Notes under the pieces: model-generated | The model's database searches: none | The model's input: only the letters and a program-made list of their open reading frames with translations | What the model was told of the DNA's origin: nothing | In this document: piece after piece, positions 1 to 7,166 of the stretch | Layout: every line of letters begins with the position of its first letter | How positions within the stretch are numbered: position 1 is the stretch's first letter | Program-made: the position numbers and the translations under genes | NCBI GenBank assembly: GCA_046484125.1 | Contig: JAWOBX010000039.1 | Location: forward strand, 1 to 23,875 | From: JBGLNL01 sp046484125 | GTDB taxonomy: Bacteria; Chloroflexota; Dehalococcoidia; SZUA-161; SpSt-899 | Length of the DNA: 23,875 bases | Direction of reading: 5' to 3'

Positions 1-34
1 CAGTCAAACGCTCTCCCAACTGAGCTACAGCCCC
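1..34 (-). tRNA. tRNA, 5' part only (probably tRNA-Ala)
   Basis: Read on the minus strand this is the first 34 nucleotides of a tRNA: acceptor strand GGGGCTG, the TA at 8-9, a D-arm with the AGTTGGGA loop, and an anticodon stem beginning TTTGA followed by CT. The window ends at the first anticodon base, which is G. The acceptor sequence fits tRNA-Ala (GGC), but the rest of the anticodon and the 3' half are outside the window, so the amino acid is inferred. Confidence 0.85.
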
Positions 35-45
35 TCGTCTACATC

Positions 46-74
46 ATATTATCAGAAAGCGAGGCGCAATACAA
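46..74 (-). promoter_or_regulatory. Probable promoter of the tRNA gene
   Basis: On the minus strand there is a -35 like TTGTAT (69-74), a 17-base spacer and a -10 TAATAT (46-51). The tRNA 5' end follows about 11 bases after the -10, a normal distance for a start at or just before the mature tRNA. The HNH gene ends upstream at 117, so this short gap is the natural place for it. Judged from consensus fit only. Confidence 0.5.
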
Positions 75-116
75 ACATTTTTCAGAGTCCGGATAAGCCT
101 GCGTGGCGAGACATCG

Positions 117-632
117 TTATCTCGTATGTACACCGAAAACGAGGTATTCATTCCATTCAGGTGGAGTTTGATAGGGGAAGACCAGGTGGGAGTTACCTCC
201 TTTTGGTTGGAAAGGCTTTCTTTGGAGCCTCATTTCCGCCTCCCTCGGGGTTCTCCCTGCCTTGCGCTGATTGCATGATTTGCATGCGCTGACCACGTTT
301 TCCCAGCTATGTTCTCCACCGCGGTGCCGTGGGATTACATGATCGATCGTTAACTCGCGGCTTTGTTTACCGCAGTACTGGCATGTATGTTTGTCTCGCG
401 AGAATACTCGCTGGCGGGTCAATTTGGCATATGGACGGGGCCTTTTCACCATCGTGGCCAGGCGAACTACAGAGGGCGATATCATGGAAAAAGATGGACT
501 GCGAACTACACTGGAGTTGTCCTGGATTACCTCCGCTTTACCGTTAAGTATCAAAACTATAGCCCGTTTTACCTGGCAGATATTCAGTGGCTCGTAGTTG
601 TTGTTCAGCACTAGAACGGGGTAGCTAAGCAT
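117..632 (-). CDS. HNH endonuclease (COG1403/McrA-like)
   Basis: A 171-residue protein of the HNH nuclease family, which cuts DNA with a metal held in a beta-beta-alpha fold. Zinc-binding pairs C84-C87 and C117-C120 flank the core, with the catalytic D97-H98, H103 and N112 in between; these are all intact. The N-terminal 70 residues (starting LSYPVLVLNNNYEPLN) form the extra domain typical of the single-gene HNH proteins of Chloroflexota, Cyanobacteria and Bacteroidota. Cellular role is not established for this subfamily. It lies downstream of the ribosomal-cluster terminator and reads the same way, so it probably has its own promoter. A GGGAG ribosome site lies about 10 bases before the ATG. 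Confidence 0.85.
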   Translation of the reverse strand: MLSYPVLVLNNNYEPLNICQVKRAIVLILNGKAEVIQDNSSVVRSPSFSMISPSVVRLATMVKRPRPYAKLTRQRVFSRDKHTCQYCGKQSRELTIDHVIPRHRGGEHSWENVVSACKSCNQRKAGRTPREAEMRLQRKPFQPKGGNSHLVFPYQTPPEWNEYLVFGVHTR

Positions 633-701
633 TGAAAGTTAACTCCCGGGAACGGCTTGATTTTACCAAGAAAACGATTTCCAATGCAAACCATCACGGT
701 C

Positions 702-728
702 TGTTTAACAGGCAGTAATTATTGTCAA
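702..728 (-). promoter_or_regulatory. Possible promoter for the HNH gene
   Basis: A perfect TTGACA (723-728, minus strand) lies just past the rpsI terminator. The best -10 is only TAAACA (702-707) with a short 15-base spacer, so the assignment is tentative. The position between a strong terminator and a same-strand gene supports a promoter somewhere here. Confidence 0.35.
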
Positions 729-741
729 ATTTCCGCACCTA

Positions 742-775
742 CAAAAAGCTCCCCACTGCAAGAGGGGAGCTTAAA
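742..775 (-). terminator. Intrinsic terminator of the ribosomal cluster
   Basis: On the minus strand, a 9-bp perfect stem (AAGCTCCCC with GGGGAGCTT, 764-772 and 746-754) encloses a 9-base loop and is followed by a T run. It starts eight bases after the rpsI stop codon. This is a textbook Rho-independent terminator and marks the 3' end of the long operon. Confidence 0.9.
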
Positions 776-779
776 AAGA

Positions 780-1178
780 CTATCTTTTTCGGTATTGCTT
801 GCGCTTGCGTGCACGCCTGAAACCGTACTTCTGGCGTTCTTTGATTCGGGAATCCCTGGTAAGAAAACCGTGCCCTCTCAATACAGGCTTAAGGTTTTCA
901 TCTGTTACCAGTAAGGCCCGGCTAATCCCGTGTTTTATGGCGCCAACCTGTCCGGATATACCGCCCCCATGCACTTTCGCCACGATGTCGAACTTGCCCT
1001 TTGTATCAGTTGCTTCCAGTGGCTGAAGGACCAGTCGTTTCAGGCTGTCAGTCGGGTAAGTGTTCTCAAAGGGTTTCGAGTTGACGGTGATAGACCCTGT
1101 TCCAGGATAGAGCCTCACACGGGCAATTGCCGTTTTTCTACGCCCGGTACCATAATAATATTGAGACTGTGCGTTCAA
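780..1178 (-). CDS. rpsI: 30S ribosomal protein S9
   Basis: S9 (132 residues) sits in the head of the small subunit, with a C-terminal tail that reaches the P-site tRNA. The sequence has the family start YYGTGRRKTAIARVRL, the central GGGxSGQxGA stretch, and the basic KYGFRRARKRKQYRKR tail ending in the conserved KR. Start is TTG at 1178, chosen because GGAGG lies six bases upstream and the family N-terminus begins directly after. The rplM stop is one base upstream, so the two are a coupled pair as in most bacteria. Last gene of the operon, followed by a strong terminator. Confidence 0.97.
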   Translation of the reverse strand: MNAQSQYYYGTGRRKTAIARVRLYPGTGSITVNSKPFENTYPTDSLKRLVLQPLEATDTKGKFDIVAKVHGGGISGQVGAIKHGISRALLVTDENLKPVLRGHGFLTRDSRIKERQKYGFRRARKRKQYRKR

Positions 1179-1179
1179 T

Positions 1180-1617
1180 CTAGACCTCCTCGGCCTTGCT
1201 GTGGTCCTTTATTTGGGCACCATGTGGATGATTCGGGCCTGAGTACACCTTCAGCTTTCGCAGCATGGCTCTGCCCAGCGCGTTTTTAGGAAGCATGCCC
1301 TTTACCGCGTGCTCGATTACTCTGGCGGAGTTTTTATCCATCGCTTGCTCGAAAGTGCGTTCTTTCAACCCACCAGGGTAGCCCGTATGCCGATAATAGA
1401 CCTTCTTAGTGGCCTTATTTCCGGTCACTCTGACTTTTGCAGCATTCACTACAATGACGAAGTCGCCAGTGTCAAGGTGCCGCGAATATATTGGTTTGTG
1501 TTTTCCACGGAGAAGTCTTGCTATCTCAGTAGCCATACGACCGAGTGTCTGCCCGGACGCGTCGATGACATGCCAGTCTCGCTTGATTTCAGCCTTCTTA
1601 TTAGTGTATGTCTTCAT
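1180..1617 (-). CDS. rplM: 50S ribosomal protein L13
   Basis: L13 (145 residues) is an early-assembly protein of the large subunit. Visible family marks are WHVIDASGQTLGRMAT near residue 15, the RGKHKPIYSRHLDTGDFV stretch, the YYRHTGYPGGLK motif and the C-terminal MLPKNALGRAMLRKLKVY with GPNHPHGAQ. Normal length. The ATG overlaps the truA stop by four bases, so translation is likely coupled; rpsI follows one base after its stop. Confidence 0.97.
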   Translation of the reverse strand: MKTYTNKKAEIKRDWHVIDASGQTLGRMATEIARLLRGKHKPIYSRHLDTGDFVIVVNAAKVRVTGNKATKKVYYRHTGYPGGLKERTFEQAMDKNSARVIEHAVKGMLPKNALGRAMLRKLKVYSGPNHPHGAQIKDHSKAEEV

Positions 1618-2369
1618 AAACCAAACCTGATACTAGAATAATTGACTTTCATAAGGCAGAGACCTTGCGGCGGAGCAGCGTAATCCGCTACTCCAGCTTT
1701 ACCTGATCTTGCCATAATGACGAACTCGTTCATTTCCATTTTTCCCGAGCCGATTTGTATAAGACTACCAGCGATACGCCTGACCTGTTGGCGCAGGAAT
1801 GCATTGGCAACTATATCAATTATAATCAAATCCGCCTTTCTCGTGATCTCGGCAGCACGAACATTTCGTACCGTACTCCGACTAGCTCCATCCGATGTCG
1901 TAAACGGGGCGAAATCATGCTCACCCTGTATGATCTCGCATGCCCGTCGCATTGTACCAAAGTCAAGTTCCTCCGGCACCATGAATGTCCATTGCCGTGC
2001 CAGAGGTGACCGTGTCTTACTGTTAAGAATAATATACCGATATTCCCTGCTGACTGCATCCCTTCGGGGATCAAAGTCAGCACTGACATAAAGGGAATCC
2101 CTTACGGCGATGTCCGCCGGCAGATAGAAATTCAAGGCATTTGAGAATGTCCCCGGCGATAGGTTTGATTCAGTTGTAAAAGCCGCCACTTGCCCCCTGG
2201 CGTGAACTCCTGCATCTGTGCGACCGGCCCCGTTTATCCGGACCGTTTCGCCGGTTGTCTGTACTATTGCCCTTTCAAGTTCCCCCTGAATTGTCGGCAC
2301 ATCAATCTGGATCTGAAATCCATGGTATCTTGTACCTTCGTATTCGATGAGTAGAGCTATTCTGGCAAT
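1614..2369 (-). CDS. truA: tRNA pseudouridine synthase A, apparent ATT start
   Basis: TruA converts U38-U40 in tRNA anticodon arms to pseudouridine. The catalytic motif GAGRTDAGVHARG (catalytic D52) and the later YRYIIL and FLRQQVRRIAGSL stretches are present. The conserved N-terminal strand ARIALLIEYEGTRYHGFQ is encoded, but upstream of it the frame has no ATG, GTG or TTG before an in-frame stop. The only plausible start is ATT at 2369, seven to eight bases after GGAG and eleven bases after the rplQ stop. That gives 251 residues, normal for TruA. The first GTG (2300) would remove the first 23 residues, including the conserved strand. Function is firm; the AUU start is inferred. Confidence 0.92.
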   Translation of the reverse strand: MARIALLIEYEGTRYHGFQIQIDVPTIQGELERAIVQTTGETVRINGAGRTDAGVHARGQVAAFTTESNLSPGTFSNALNFYLPADIAVRDSLYVSADFDPRRDAVSREYRYIILNSKTRSPLARQWTFMVPEELDFGTMRRACEIIQGEHDFAPFTTSDGASRSTVRNVRAAEITRKADLIIIDIVANAFLRQQVRRIAGSLIQIGSGKMEMNEFVIMARSGKAGVADYAAPPQGLCLMKVNYSSIRFGL

Positions 2370-2380
2370 GCCTGTCTCTC

Positions 2381-2731
2381 CTAGACCAGTTCAATCTGAA
2401 CCATGGGCGCCGCATCGCCTGATCTTGGTCCGAGTTTTGCAATCCTGGTGTAGCCTCCGGCTCTTCCACCGTACTTTGGCGCCAATTCATCGAAAAGTTT
2501 CTTTACAACGCTCGTGCTCGTTATGAAAGATAAGGCCTGTCTCCTGGCACTCAAGTCCCCTTCTTTACCTAAAGTAATCATCTGTTCTGCCAGAGAACGA
2601 ACTTCCTTTGCCTTGGCTTCAGTGGTTACGATCTTGCCGTATGTGAGCAGTTCAGTTACCTGGTTGCGACAAAGTGCCATTCTATGACTGGTTGTTCTAG
2701 AGAGTTTCCGCCCCGCCACACGGTGCCTCAT
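2381..2731 (-). CDS. rplQ: 50S ribosomal protein L17
   Basis: L17 (116 residues) lies near the peptide exit tunnel. The N-terminus MRHRVAGRKLSRTTSHRMAL is the classic family start, followed by the ITTEAKAKEVR-like helix and the C-terminal GGYTRIAKLGPRSGDAAPM motif. Its ATG overlaps the rpoA stop by four bases, the usual rpoA-rplQ arrangement of the alpha operon. Normal length for the family. Confidence 0.97.
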   Translation of the reverse strand: MRHRVAGRKLSRTTSHRMALCRNQVTELLTYGKIVTTEAKAKEVRSLAEQMITLGKEGDLSARRQALSFITSTSVVKKLFDELAPKYGGRAGGYTRIAKLGPRSGDAAPMVQIELV

Positions 2732-3780
2732 ATGTCACCTCTCACTGTGAATTTCTCTCCCAGCTTTTTCATCATCTCTTCTCTTGCGCGCTCTACCTCT
2801 GATAACTCTTCAGGCGATACTTCGGATTCTTCCTCTTCTGCGATGAAATCCTCCGGTCTTTCTATAAAACCGGATTCGATGAGTTTTTCCTGGACTTCTC
2901 TCCAGGACTTTATGCCGAAATTCTTCAATCCAAGAAGTTCGTCTTTGCTTTTATCAAGTAGAGAGTTTACGGAGTTTATCCCTCCTCTGCGGAGTGCATT
3001 AAGTGTTCTGGATGAAAGCCCCAGTTGTTCGAGGGGAATCTCATCCTTCTGGGAGGATGGATATTGCATTTCCTCTTCCACAGGAAGCATTTGCTTCGAA
3101 GGCTTGCCGAAATTCGCCAGGTTTGAGAATTGCTGTATCAGAATCCATGCGCTTTCAGCTACCGCGGTATCGGGGGAGATGGTGCCATCAGTCCAAATAT
3201 CCAGAATCAGGCGATCGTAATCGCTGCGTTCCTCCACCCGTGTTTTTTCCACCCTGTAGTTAGCACGCCTTATAGGCGTGAATACGGAATCTACAGGCAG
3301 CACTCCTATCGGTCTCCCCTCGTTGGAACCCGCAGTGACATATCCGCGTCCGATCTCAACAGTAAACTCCACGCTCAGCTTTCCATTCGGCGAGTCAATG
3401 GTGGCAAGATGGTGCTCAGGATTAACGATTTCGAAAGTTGCCGATTGCTTTATATCGCCTGCTTTAACTTCTCCCTCTCCCTCTACCTCAAGGGTAATTG
3501 TGTCGGACCTTTCGGAAAGATACCGGAATCTTATTCCCTTTACATTCAACAGGAATTCCAGTGTATCCTCCTTAATATTTGGCAAGGTAGAGAATTCGTG
3601 CTGCACGCCTTCTATCCTCACCGAAGTAACTGAGGCGCCAGTTAATGAACTCAGGAGAACCCGTCGCAGAGCGTTACCTATGGTAAGCCCATAACCAGGT
3701 TCGAGCGGCTCAATCACGAAATGGCCGTAATTCTCGGAAATCATCTGGTAATCAATTGTGGGGGTTACAGTCTCAAACAA
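2728..3780 (-). CDS. rpoA: DNA-directed RNA polymerase subunit alpha
   Basis: Alpha dimerises to seed RNA polymerase assembly, and its C-terminal domain binds UP elements and activators. The N-terminal domain carries EPLEPGYGLTIGNALRRVLL near residue 24, the core-assembly motif. The C-terminal domain (about 250-315) has the helix-hairpin-helix LGLSSRTLNALRRGGI and LGLKNFGIKSWREV. At 350 residues it is longer than the usual 310-330; the excess is a charged tail after about residue 315 rich in Glu and ending FTVRGDI. Start is TTG at 3780, with GGAGG about eight bases upstream. Confidence 0.97.
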   Translation of the reverse strand: MFETVTPTIDYQMISENYGHFVIEPLEPGYGLTIGNALRRVLLSSLTGASVTSVRIEGVQHEFSTLPNIKEDTLEFLLNVKGIRFRYLSERSDTITLEVEGEGEVKAGDIKQSATFEIVNPEHHLATIDSPNGKLSVEFTVEIGRGYVTAGSNEGRPIGVLPVDSVFTPIRRANYRVEKTRVEERSDYDRLILDIWTDGTISPDTAVAESAWILIQQFSNLANFGKPSKQMLPVEEEMQYPSSQKDEIPLEQLGLSSRTLNALRRGGINSVNSLLDKSKDELLGLKNFGIKSWREVQEKLIESGFIERPEDFIAEEEESEVSPEELSEVERAREEMMKKLGEKFTVRGDI

Positions 3781-3808
3781 CTTCTCGACCTCCCAGCAGG
3801 AATGCGCT

Positions 3809-4435
3809 CTATTTGGAATAGTACTCCACGATCAGCCTCTCGTTAATGGTGGTTCCCATATCTTCCCGAGTAGGCTCATTGAGCACCTTAAGGGTAAGAG
3901 ATTTTGTGTCCACGTTCAGCCACGATGGTATCTGTTTGTTACCGATATCTTGCAAAGCTTTTTCATAAGGGAACGACTTATCTCTGCCCGGCTTCCACGC
4001 AATGATGTAGCCAGGTTTAACGTGGCAAGATGGTATATCGGTTTTACGCCCGTTCAGTGTGAAAAAACCATGCCGGACCAGTTGCCTTGCCTGGCGCAGA
4101 CTGTCCGAAAAACCGGCGCGGTATACCACATTGTCAAGCCTTGTTTCGAGTAAGCGTAAAAGGTTTTCTCCTGAAAGTCCAGGCATTCTCTCCGCTTGTT
4201 CGAAATAATTACTCATCTGGCGCTCAAGAATACCATAGGTCTCTTTGGCTTTTTGTTTCTCCATCAACCGGATGCCGTACTCGGATTTCTTCTTGGGCCG
4301 GGTACGTCTTTTCACAGTGACATTCTGCCTCTTCTCAAGAGCGCATTTGGGCGAAATGCACCTCTCGCCTTTTAACATGAGCTTTTCACTTTGACGCCGG
4401 CAAAGCCGGCAAACGGGCCCTGTGTATCGGGCCAT
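3809..4435 (-). CDS. rpsD: 30S ribosomal protein S4 (zinc-binding form)
   Basis: S4 (208 residues) is a primary 16S rRNA binder that nucleates 30S assembly; in many bacteria it represses the alpha operon. The N-terminus carries four cysteines (C9, C12, C26, C31), so this is the zinc-containing C+ paralogue type. The S4 RNA-binding domain starts about residue 97 with RLDNVVYRAGF and RQARQLVRHGFFTLNG. The C-terminus NERLIVEYYSK is the family ending. It lies between rpsK and rpoA, 28 bases from the latter. Confidence 0.97.
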   Translation of the reverse strand: MARYTGPVCRLCRRQSEKLMLKGERCISPKCALEKRQNVTVKRRTRPKKKSEYGIRLMEKQKAKETYGILERQMSNYFEQAERMPGLSGENLLRLLETRLDNVVYRAGFSDSLRQARQLVRHGFFTLNGRKTDIPSCHVKPGYIIAWKPGRDKSFPYEKALQDIGNKQIPSWLNVDTKSLTLKVLNEPTREDMGTTINERLIVEYYSK

Positions 4436-4466
4436 ATTTTCCCCTCCTTAGAGTTATAGGTATTGC

Positions 4467-4859
4467 TTATATTCGCCTTTTTTTCCTGGCCCTGCATCCA
4501 TTGTGCGGAGTTGGTGTGACATCCCTGATGCTGACCACATTGAGACCGGCAGATTGAAGCGCTCTAATGGCTGCCTCTCGCCCGCTCCCCGGGCCTTTAA
4601 TATGAACTTCGATATAGCGCAGACCGTGCTCCATTCCCTTTCGAGCCACCTCAGTTGCTGCACGCTGCGCGGCGAAAGCCGTGCCCTTTCGTGAGCCTTT
4701 GAAGCCGATGGTACCGGCACTGCCCCAGGAGATGGTATTCCCGGCCTGATCAGTTAGAGTTATGAGCGTGTTATTGAAGGTGGATTGAATGTAGGCACGC
4801 CCTCTTACTATACCTTTTCTCTCACGTTTTCTAACACTGGTCCTGCCTTTTTTTGCCAT
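4467..4859 (-). CDS. rpsK: 30S ribosomal protein S11
   Basis: S11 (130 residues) forms part of the platform of the small subunit next to the mRNA exit. Family marks: GRAYIQSTFNNTLITLTDQ near residue 20, SWGSAGTIGFKGSRKGTAFAAQ, the GPGSGREAAIRAL loop and the C-terminal DVTPTPHNGCRARKKRRI. Length is normal. It sits between rpsM and rpsD as in the standard alpha operon, and shows no overlap with either. Confidence 0.97.
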   Translation of the reverse strand: MAKKGRTSVRKRERKGIVRGRAYIQSTFNNTLITLTDQAGNTISWGSAGTIGFKGSRKGTAFAAQRAATEVARKGMEHGLRYIEVHIKGPGSGREAAIRALQSAGLNVVSIRDVTPTPHNGCRARKKRRI

Positions 4860-4893
4860 TATATCCTCTCAAAGTAATGATAGTATATATCGC

Positions 4894-5283
4894 TTATTTC
4901 TTGGCAACTCCTCGCCGTCTGCCTCTGCCAGCCACTGTCTTCTTGGGGCCTCGTTTTGTCCTGGCATTGGTCTTGGTTCTCTGGCCACGTGCGGGCAACG
5001 AACGTCTGTGCCTTAAACCTCGGTAGCTGCCTACCTCAACCAGTCTTTTTATGTTGAACGTAACCTCTCGTCGGAGGTCGGCCTCCACCCTGTACTCCCT
5101 GTCAATAATCTCGCGAATTCGATTGAGCTCTTCATCAGTGAGGTTTTTAACCCTGGTGTCTGGACTAACCTCTGTTTGGGCCAGGATCTTTTTGCTCAAA
5201 GTAGAGCCGATACCGTAGATGTAAGTCAGGGAAATCTCGACCCTTTTATTGTCTGGAATGTCAATACCCGCAACACGCGCCAT
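4894..5283 (-). CDS. rpsM: 30S ribosomal protein S13
   Basis: S13 (129 residues) is in the 30S head and contacts the P-site tRNA and 50S bridge B1. It begins MARVAGIDIPDNKRVEISLT, has the helix-two-turn-helix IYGIGSTLSKKIL, the RLVEVGSYRGLRHRRSLPARGQRTKTNART motif near residues 85-110, and a basic tail ending GVAKK. The start ATG is preceded by a GGAG-type site (AGGAGTT reading on the other side belongs to nothing else). First gene after rpmJ, 47 bases downstream of it. Confidence 0.97.
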   Translation of the reverse strand: MARVAGIDIPDNKRVEISLTYIYGIGSTLSKKILAQTEVSPDTRVKNLTDEELNRIREIIDREYRVEADLRREVTFNIKRLVEVGSYRGLRHRRSLPARGQRTKTNARTKRGPKKTVAGRGRRRGVAKK

Positions 5284-5330
5284 GTTAACTCCTCAATGAA
5301 AATCTGCAATACAGATAACGCTCTGCACAG

Positions 5331-5444
5331 CTATCCCTGCCTCTGCTTATGTTTAGGGTTTGAGCAGATTATTCGAACAACACCCTTGCGTTTGATAACT
5401 TTGCAACTCTTACAGCGTGGCTTCACCGAAGCTCGGACTTTCAT
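5331..5444 (-). CDS. rpmJ: 50S ribosomal protein L36 (zinc form)
   Basis: A 37-residue protein, one of the smallest parts of the large subunit, that binds 23S rRNA near the GTPase-associated region. Translation gives MKVRASVKPRCKSC at the start, then a basic stretch, a third cysteine and a histidine. The zinc ligands C11, C14, C27 and H32 are all present, so this is the C+ form. ATG is at 5444 with GAGGG upstream; stop is TAG. It lies between infA (18 bases upstream) and rpsM, its normal place. It is easily missed because of its size. Confidence 0.95.
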   Translation of the reverse strand: MKVRASVKPRCKSCKVIKRKGVVRIICSNPKHKQRQG

Positions 5445-5462
5445 CTTCTGCCCTCTGACTAT

Positions 5463-5681
5463 CTATTTGAACCTGTAGGTAATCCGACCTCGCGAGAGGT
5501 CATATGGCGAGAGTTCAACAAGAACGCGGTCACCACGTACCACCTTGATAAAATAGCGCCTCATCTTACCGGAAGCGTGCGCCAGAACGAAGTGCCCGTT
5601 CGCCAACTCTACCCGGAACATCCCATTGGTCAAAGGCTCGACTACCGTACCCTCAACTTCAATGGCTTCCTTTTTCGCCAT
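5463..5681 (-). CDS. infA: Translation initiation factor IF-1
   Basis: IF-1 (72 residues) occupies the ribosomal A site during initiation and helps IF-2 and IF-3. It is a single OB-fold: MAKKEAIEVEGTVVEPLTNG at the start, then FRVELANGH and the ASGKMRRYFIKVVRGDRVLVELSPYD core. The length is exactly the family norm. The C-terminal GRITYRFK is typical. It lies between map and rpmJ, the order found in Firmicutes and Chloroflexota spc operons. Confidence 0.97.
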   Translation of the reverse strand: MAKKEAIEVEGTVVEPLTNGMFRVELANGHFVLAHASGKMRRYFIKVVRGDRVLVELSPYDLSRGRITYRFK

Positions 5682-5748
5682 GTGTTCTCTTACCTTTGCT
5701 CCTCACTATATTTATGGTAAACTGGCAACAATTCATTGCCAATTAGTT

Positions 5749-6498
5749 TCATAATTGTGTTAGTATCTCCGCTTTGTTATCCGTGATGGCAATGGTATGC
5801 TCAAAATGGGCTGAAAGGCTGCTATCAGCGGTGACCACAGTCCAGTTGTCAGGTAAAACCATGGTTCGCCAGCCACCAATATTAACCATCGGCTCCAGCG
5901 CAAAGGTCATCCCCTTTTTTAAAACCGGGCCCTGCCCGGGAGGCCCGTAGTTAGGTATCTGGGGATCCTCATGCATATTCCTTCCAATGCCATGACCAAC
6001 ATACTCTCTGACTACAGAGTAACCGCGGCTCTCGGCATATTGCTGGATGGCAGCTGATATATCACTCAGATTAGCCCCATCTCGAGCGGCATCTATCCCT
6101 GCTTCCAGTGCTCCTCTTGTAGTATCAAGTAACCGTTTTGCCTCCGTAGTAACTTTACCGACAGGCAACGTTATGGCTGAATCTCCCTGAAACCCATTAT
6201 AAACAGAACCTGCATCAATCGCAACCAAATCGCCTTCTTTTAGTACTCTGTTACCAGGAATGCCGTGGACAACCTCTTCGTTCACAGAGGTGCAGACCGA
6301 TGCGGGGAACCCCCGATATCCCTTGAATGAGGCCTTTGCGTTATGCTTCTCAAACAACTCGGCTGCTATTTTATCAAGCTCAGCCGTCGTTATTCCCGGT
6401 TCAATAACCCCTTTCAGAGTATCGAGGACGATGGCTACAATGCGGCCTGCCTCACGCATTATATTGATTTCATTTGGTGACTTTATTATTATGCTCAT
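5749..6498 (-). CDS. map: Methionine aminopeptidase, type I
   Basis: Removes the initiator methionine from new proteins. The five metal ligands are all visible: D95, D106, H169, E202 and E233, along with the substrate-side H78 in VVHGIPG. Length 249 is normal for type Ia enzymes without an N-terminal extension. The motifs AIDAGSVYNGFQGDSAIT, YVGHGIGRNMHEDPQ and FALEPMV are in order. It starts five bases after adk, so its ribosome site lies within the adk end. The adk-map-infA order joins ribosome synthesis to nascent-chain processing. Confidence 0.97.
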   Translation of the reverse strand: MSIIIKSPNEINIMREAGRIVAIVLDTLKGVIEPGITTAELDKIAAELFEKHNAKASFKGYRGFPASVCTSVNEEVVHGIPGNRVLKEGDLVAIDAGSVYNGFQGDSAITLPVGKVTTEAKRLLDTTRGALEAGIDAARDGANLSDISAAIQQYAESRGYSVVREYVGHGIGRNMHEDPQIPNYGPPGQGPVLKKGMTFALEPMVNIGGWRTMVLPDNWTVVTADSSLSAHFEHTIAITDNKAEILTQL

Positions 6499-6503
6499 CT
6501 CGC

Positions 6504-7145
6504 TCAGGCGAGGGTTGCCAGCATATCCTTGCTTACTGCATCCACGCTCTGATTGCCGTTAACCTCAACCAGTTTGTCCGCTTTGGTATAGTAATCGATA
6601 AGAGGAGAGGTCTGTTTCATGAATACGTCCAGACGATTTCGTACCGTCTCCTCGTTGTCGTCAGCACGCTGATATAGTTCGCCTCCACAGTGATCGCATT
6701 TACCCGCTACCTTCGGAGGGGCGTCGACTGAATGGAACGGGGCCTGACAGTTGCGGCAGATCCATCGACCTGACAATCGCTTGACCAACTCCTCGTTAGG
6801 TACCTTAACATAAATTACCTTGTCAATCTGTTTACCCTCTTTATTAAGAGCCGAGTCGAGCGCTTCCGCCTGAGCCATGGTTCTGGGAAAACCGTCGAGT
6901 AAGAACCCATTGGCACAATCCGGCTGATTAATCCGCTCGAGAATCATTTTGACCGTGACGTCATCTGGAACCAAATCGCCCTTTTCCATATATGACTTGA
7001 CAAGGTTACCCAGCTCGGTACCGCTGTTCTGCGCTTCCCTGAAAAGGTCGCCCGAGGCGATGTGAGCCAAGCCCTTTTCCTTGGCAAGTACTACTGCCTG
7101 TGTTCCCTTACCTGCGCCTGGAGCGCCAAGGAGAATGATGTTCAT
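6504..7145 (-). CDS. adk: Adenylate kinase (zinc LID type)
   Basis: Catalyses ATP + AMP to 2 ADP. P-loop GAPGAGKGT at residues 7-15, the AMP-site LLDGFPRT near 82, and a long LID domain holding zinc cysteines C130, C133, C150 and C153, as in Gram-positive and Chloroflexota enzymes. Start is the ATG at 7145 (MNIILLGAPG, 213 residues). An in-frame ATG five codons earlier (7160) runs into the GGAGG that serves this start eight bases on, so that ATG is unlikely to be used. It follows secY by 21 bases. Confidence 0.96.
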   Translation of the reverse strand: MNIILLGAPGAGKGTQAVVLAKEKGLAHIASGDLFREAQNSGTELGNLVKSYMEKGDLVPDDVTVKMILERINQPDCANGFLLDGFPRTMAQAEALDSALNKEGKQIDKVIYVKVPNEELVKRLSGRWICRNCQAPFHSVDAPPKVAGKCDHCGGELYQRADDNEETVRNRLDVFMKQTSPLIDYYTKADKLVEVNGNQSVDAVSKDMLATLA

Positions 7146-7166
7146 CAACTTTTCCTCCATCGCTAT

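Noticed and set aside
2684..3220. Long plus-strand open frame (178 codons) opposite rpoA
   Set aside because: It is the antisense shadow of rpoA, serine-rich with no recognisable domain, no ribosome site and no support from context.
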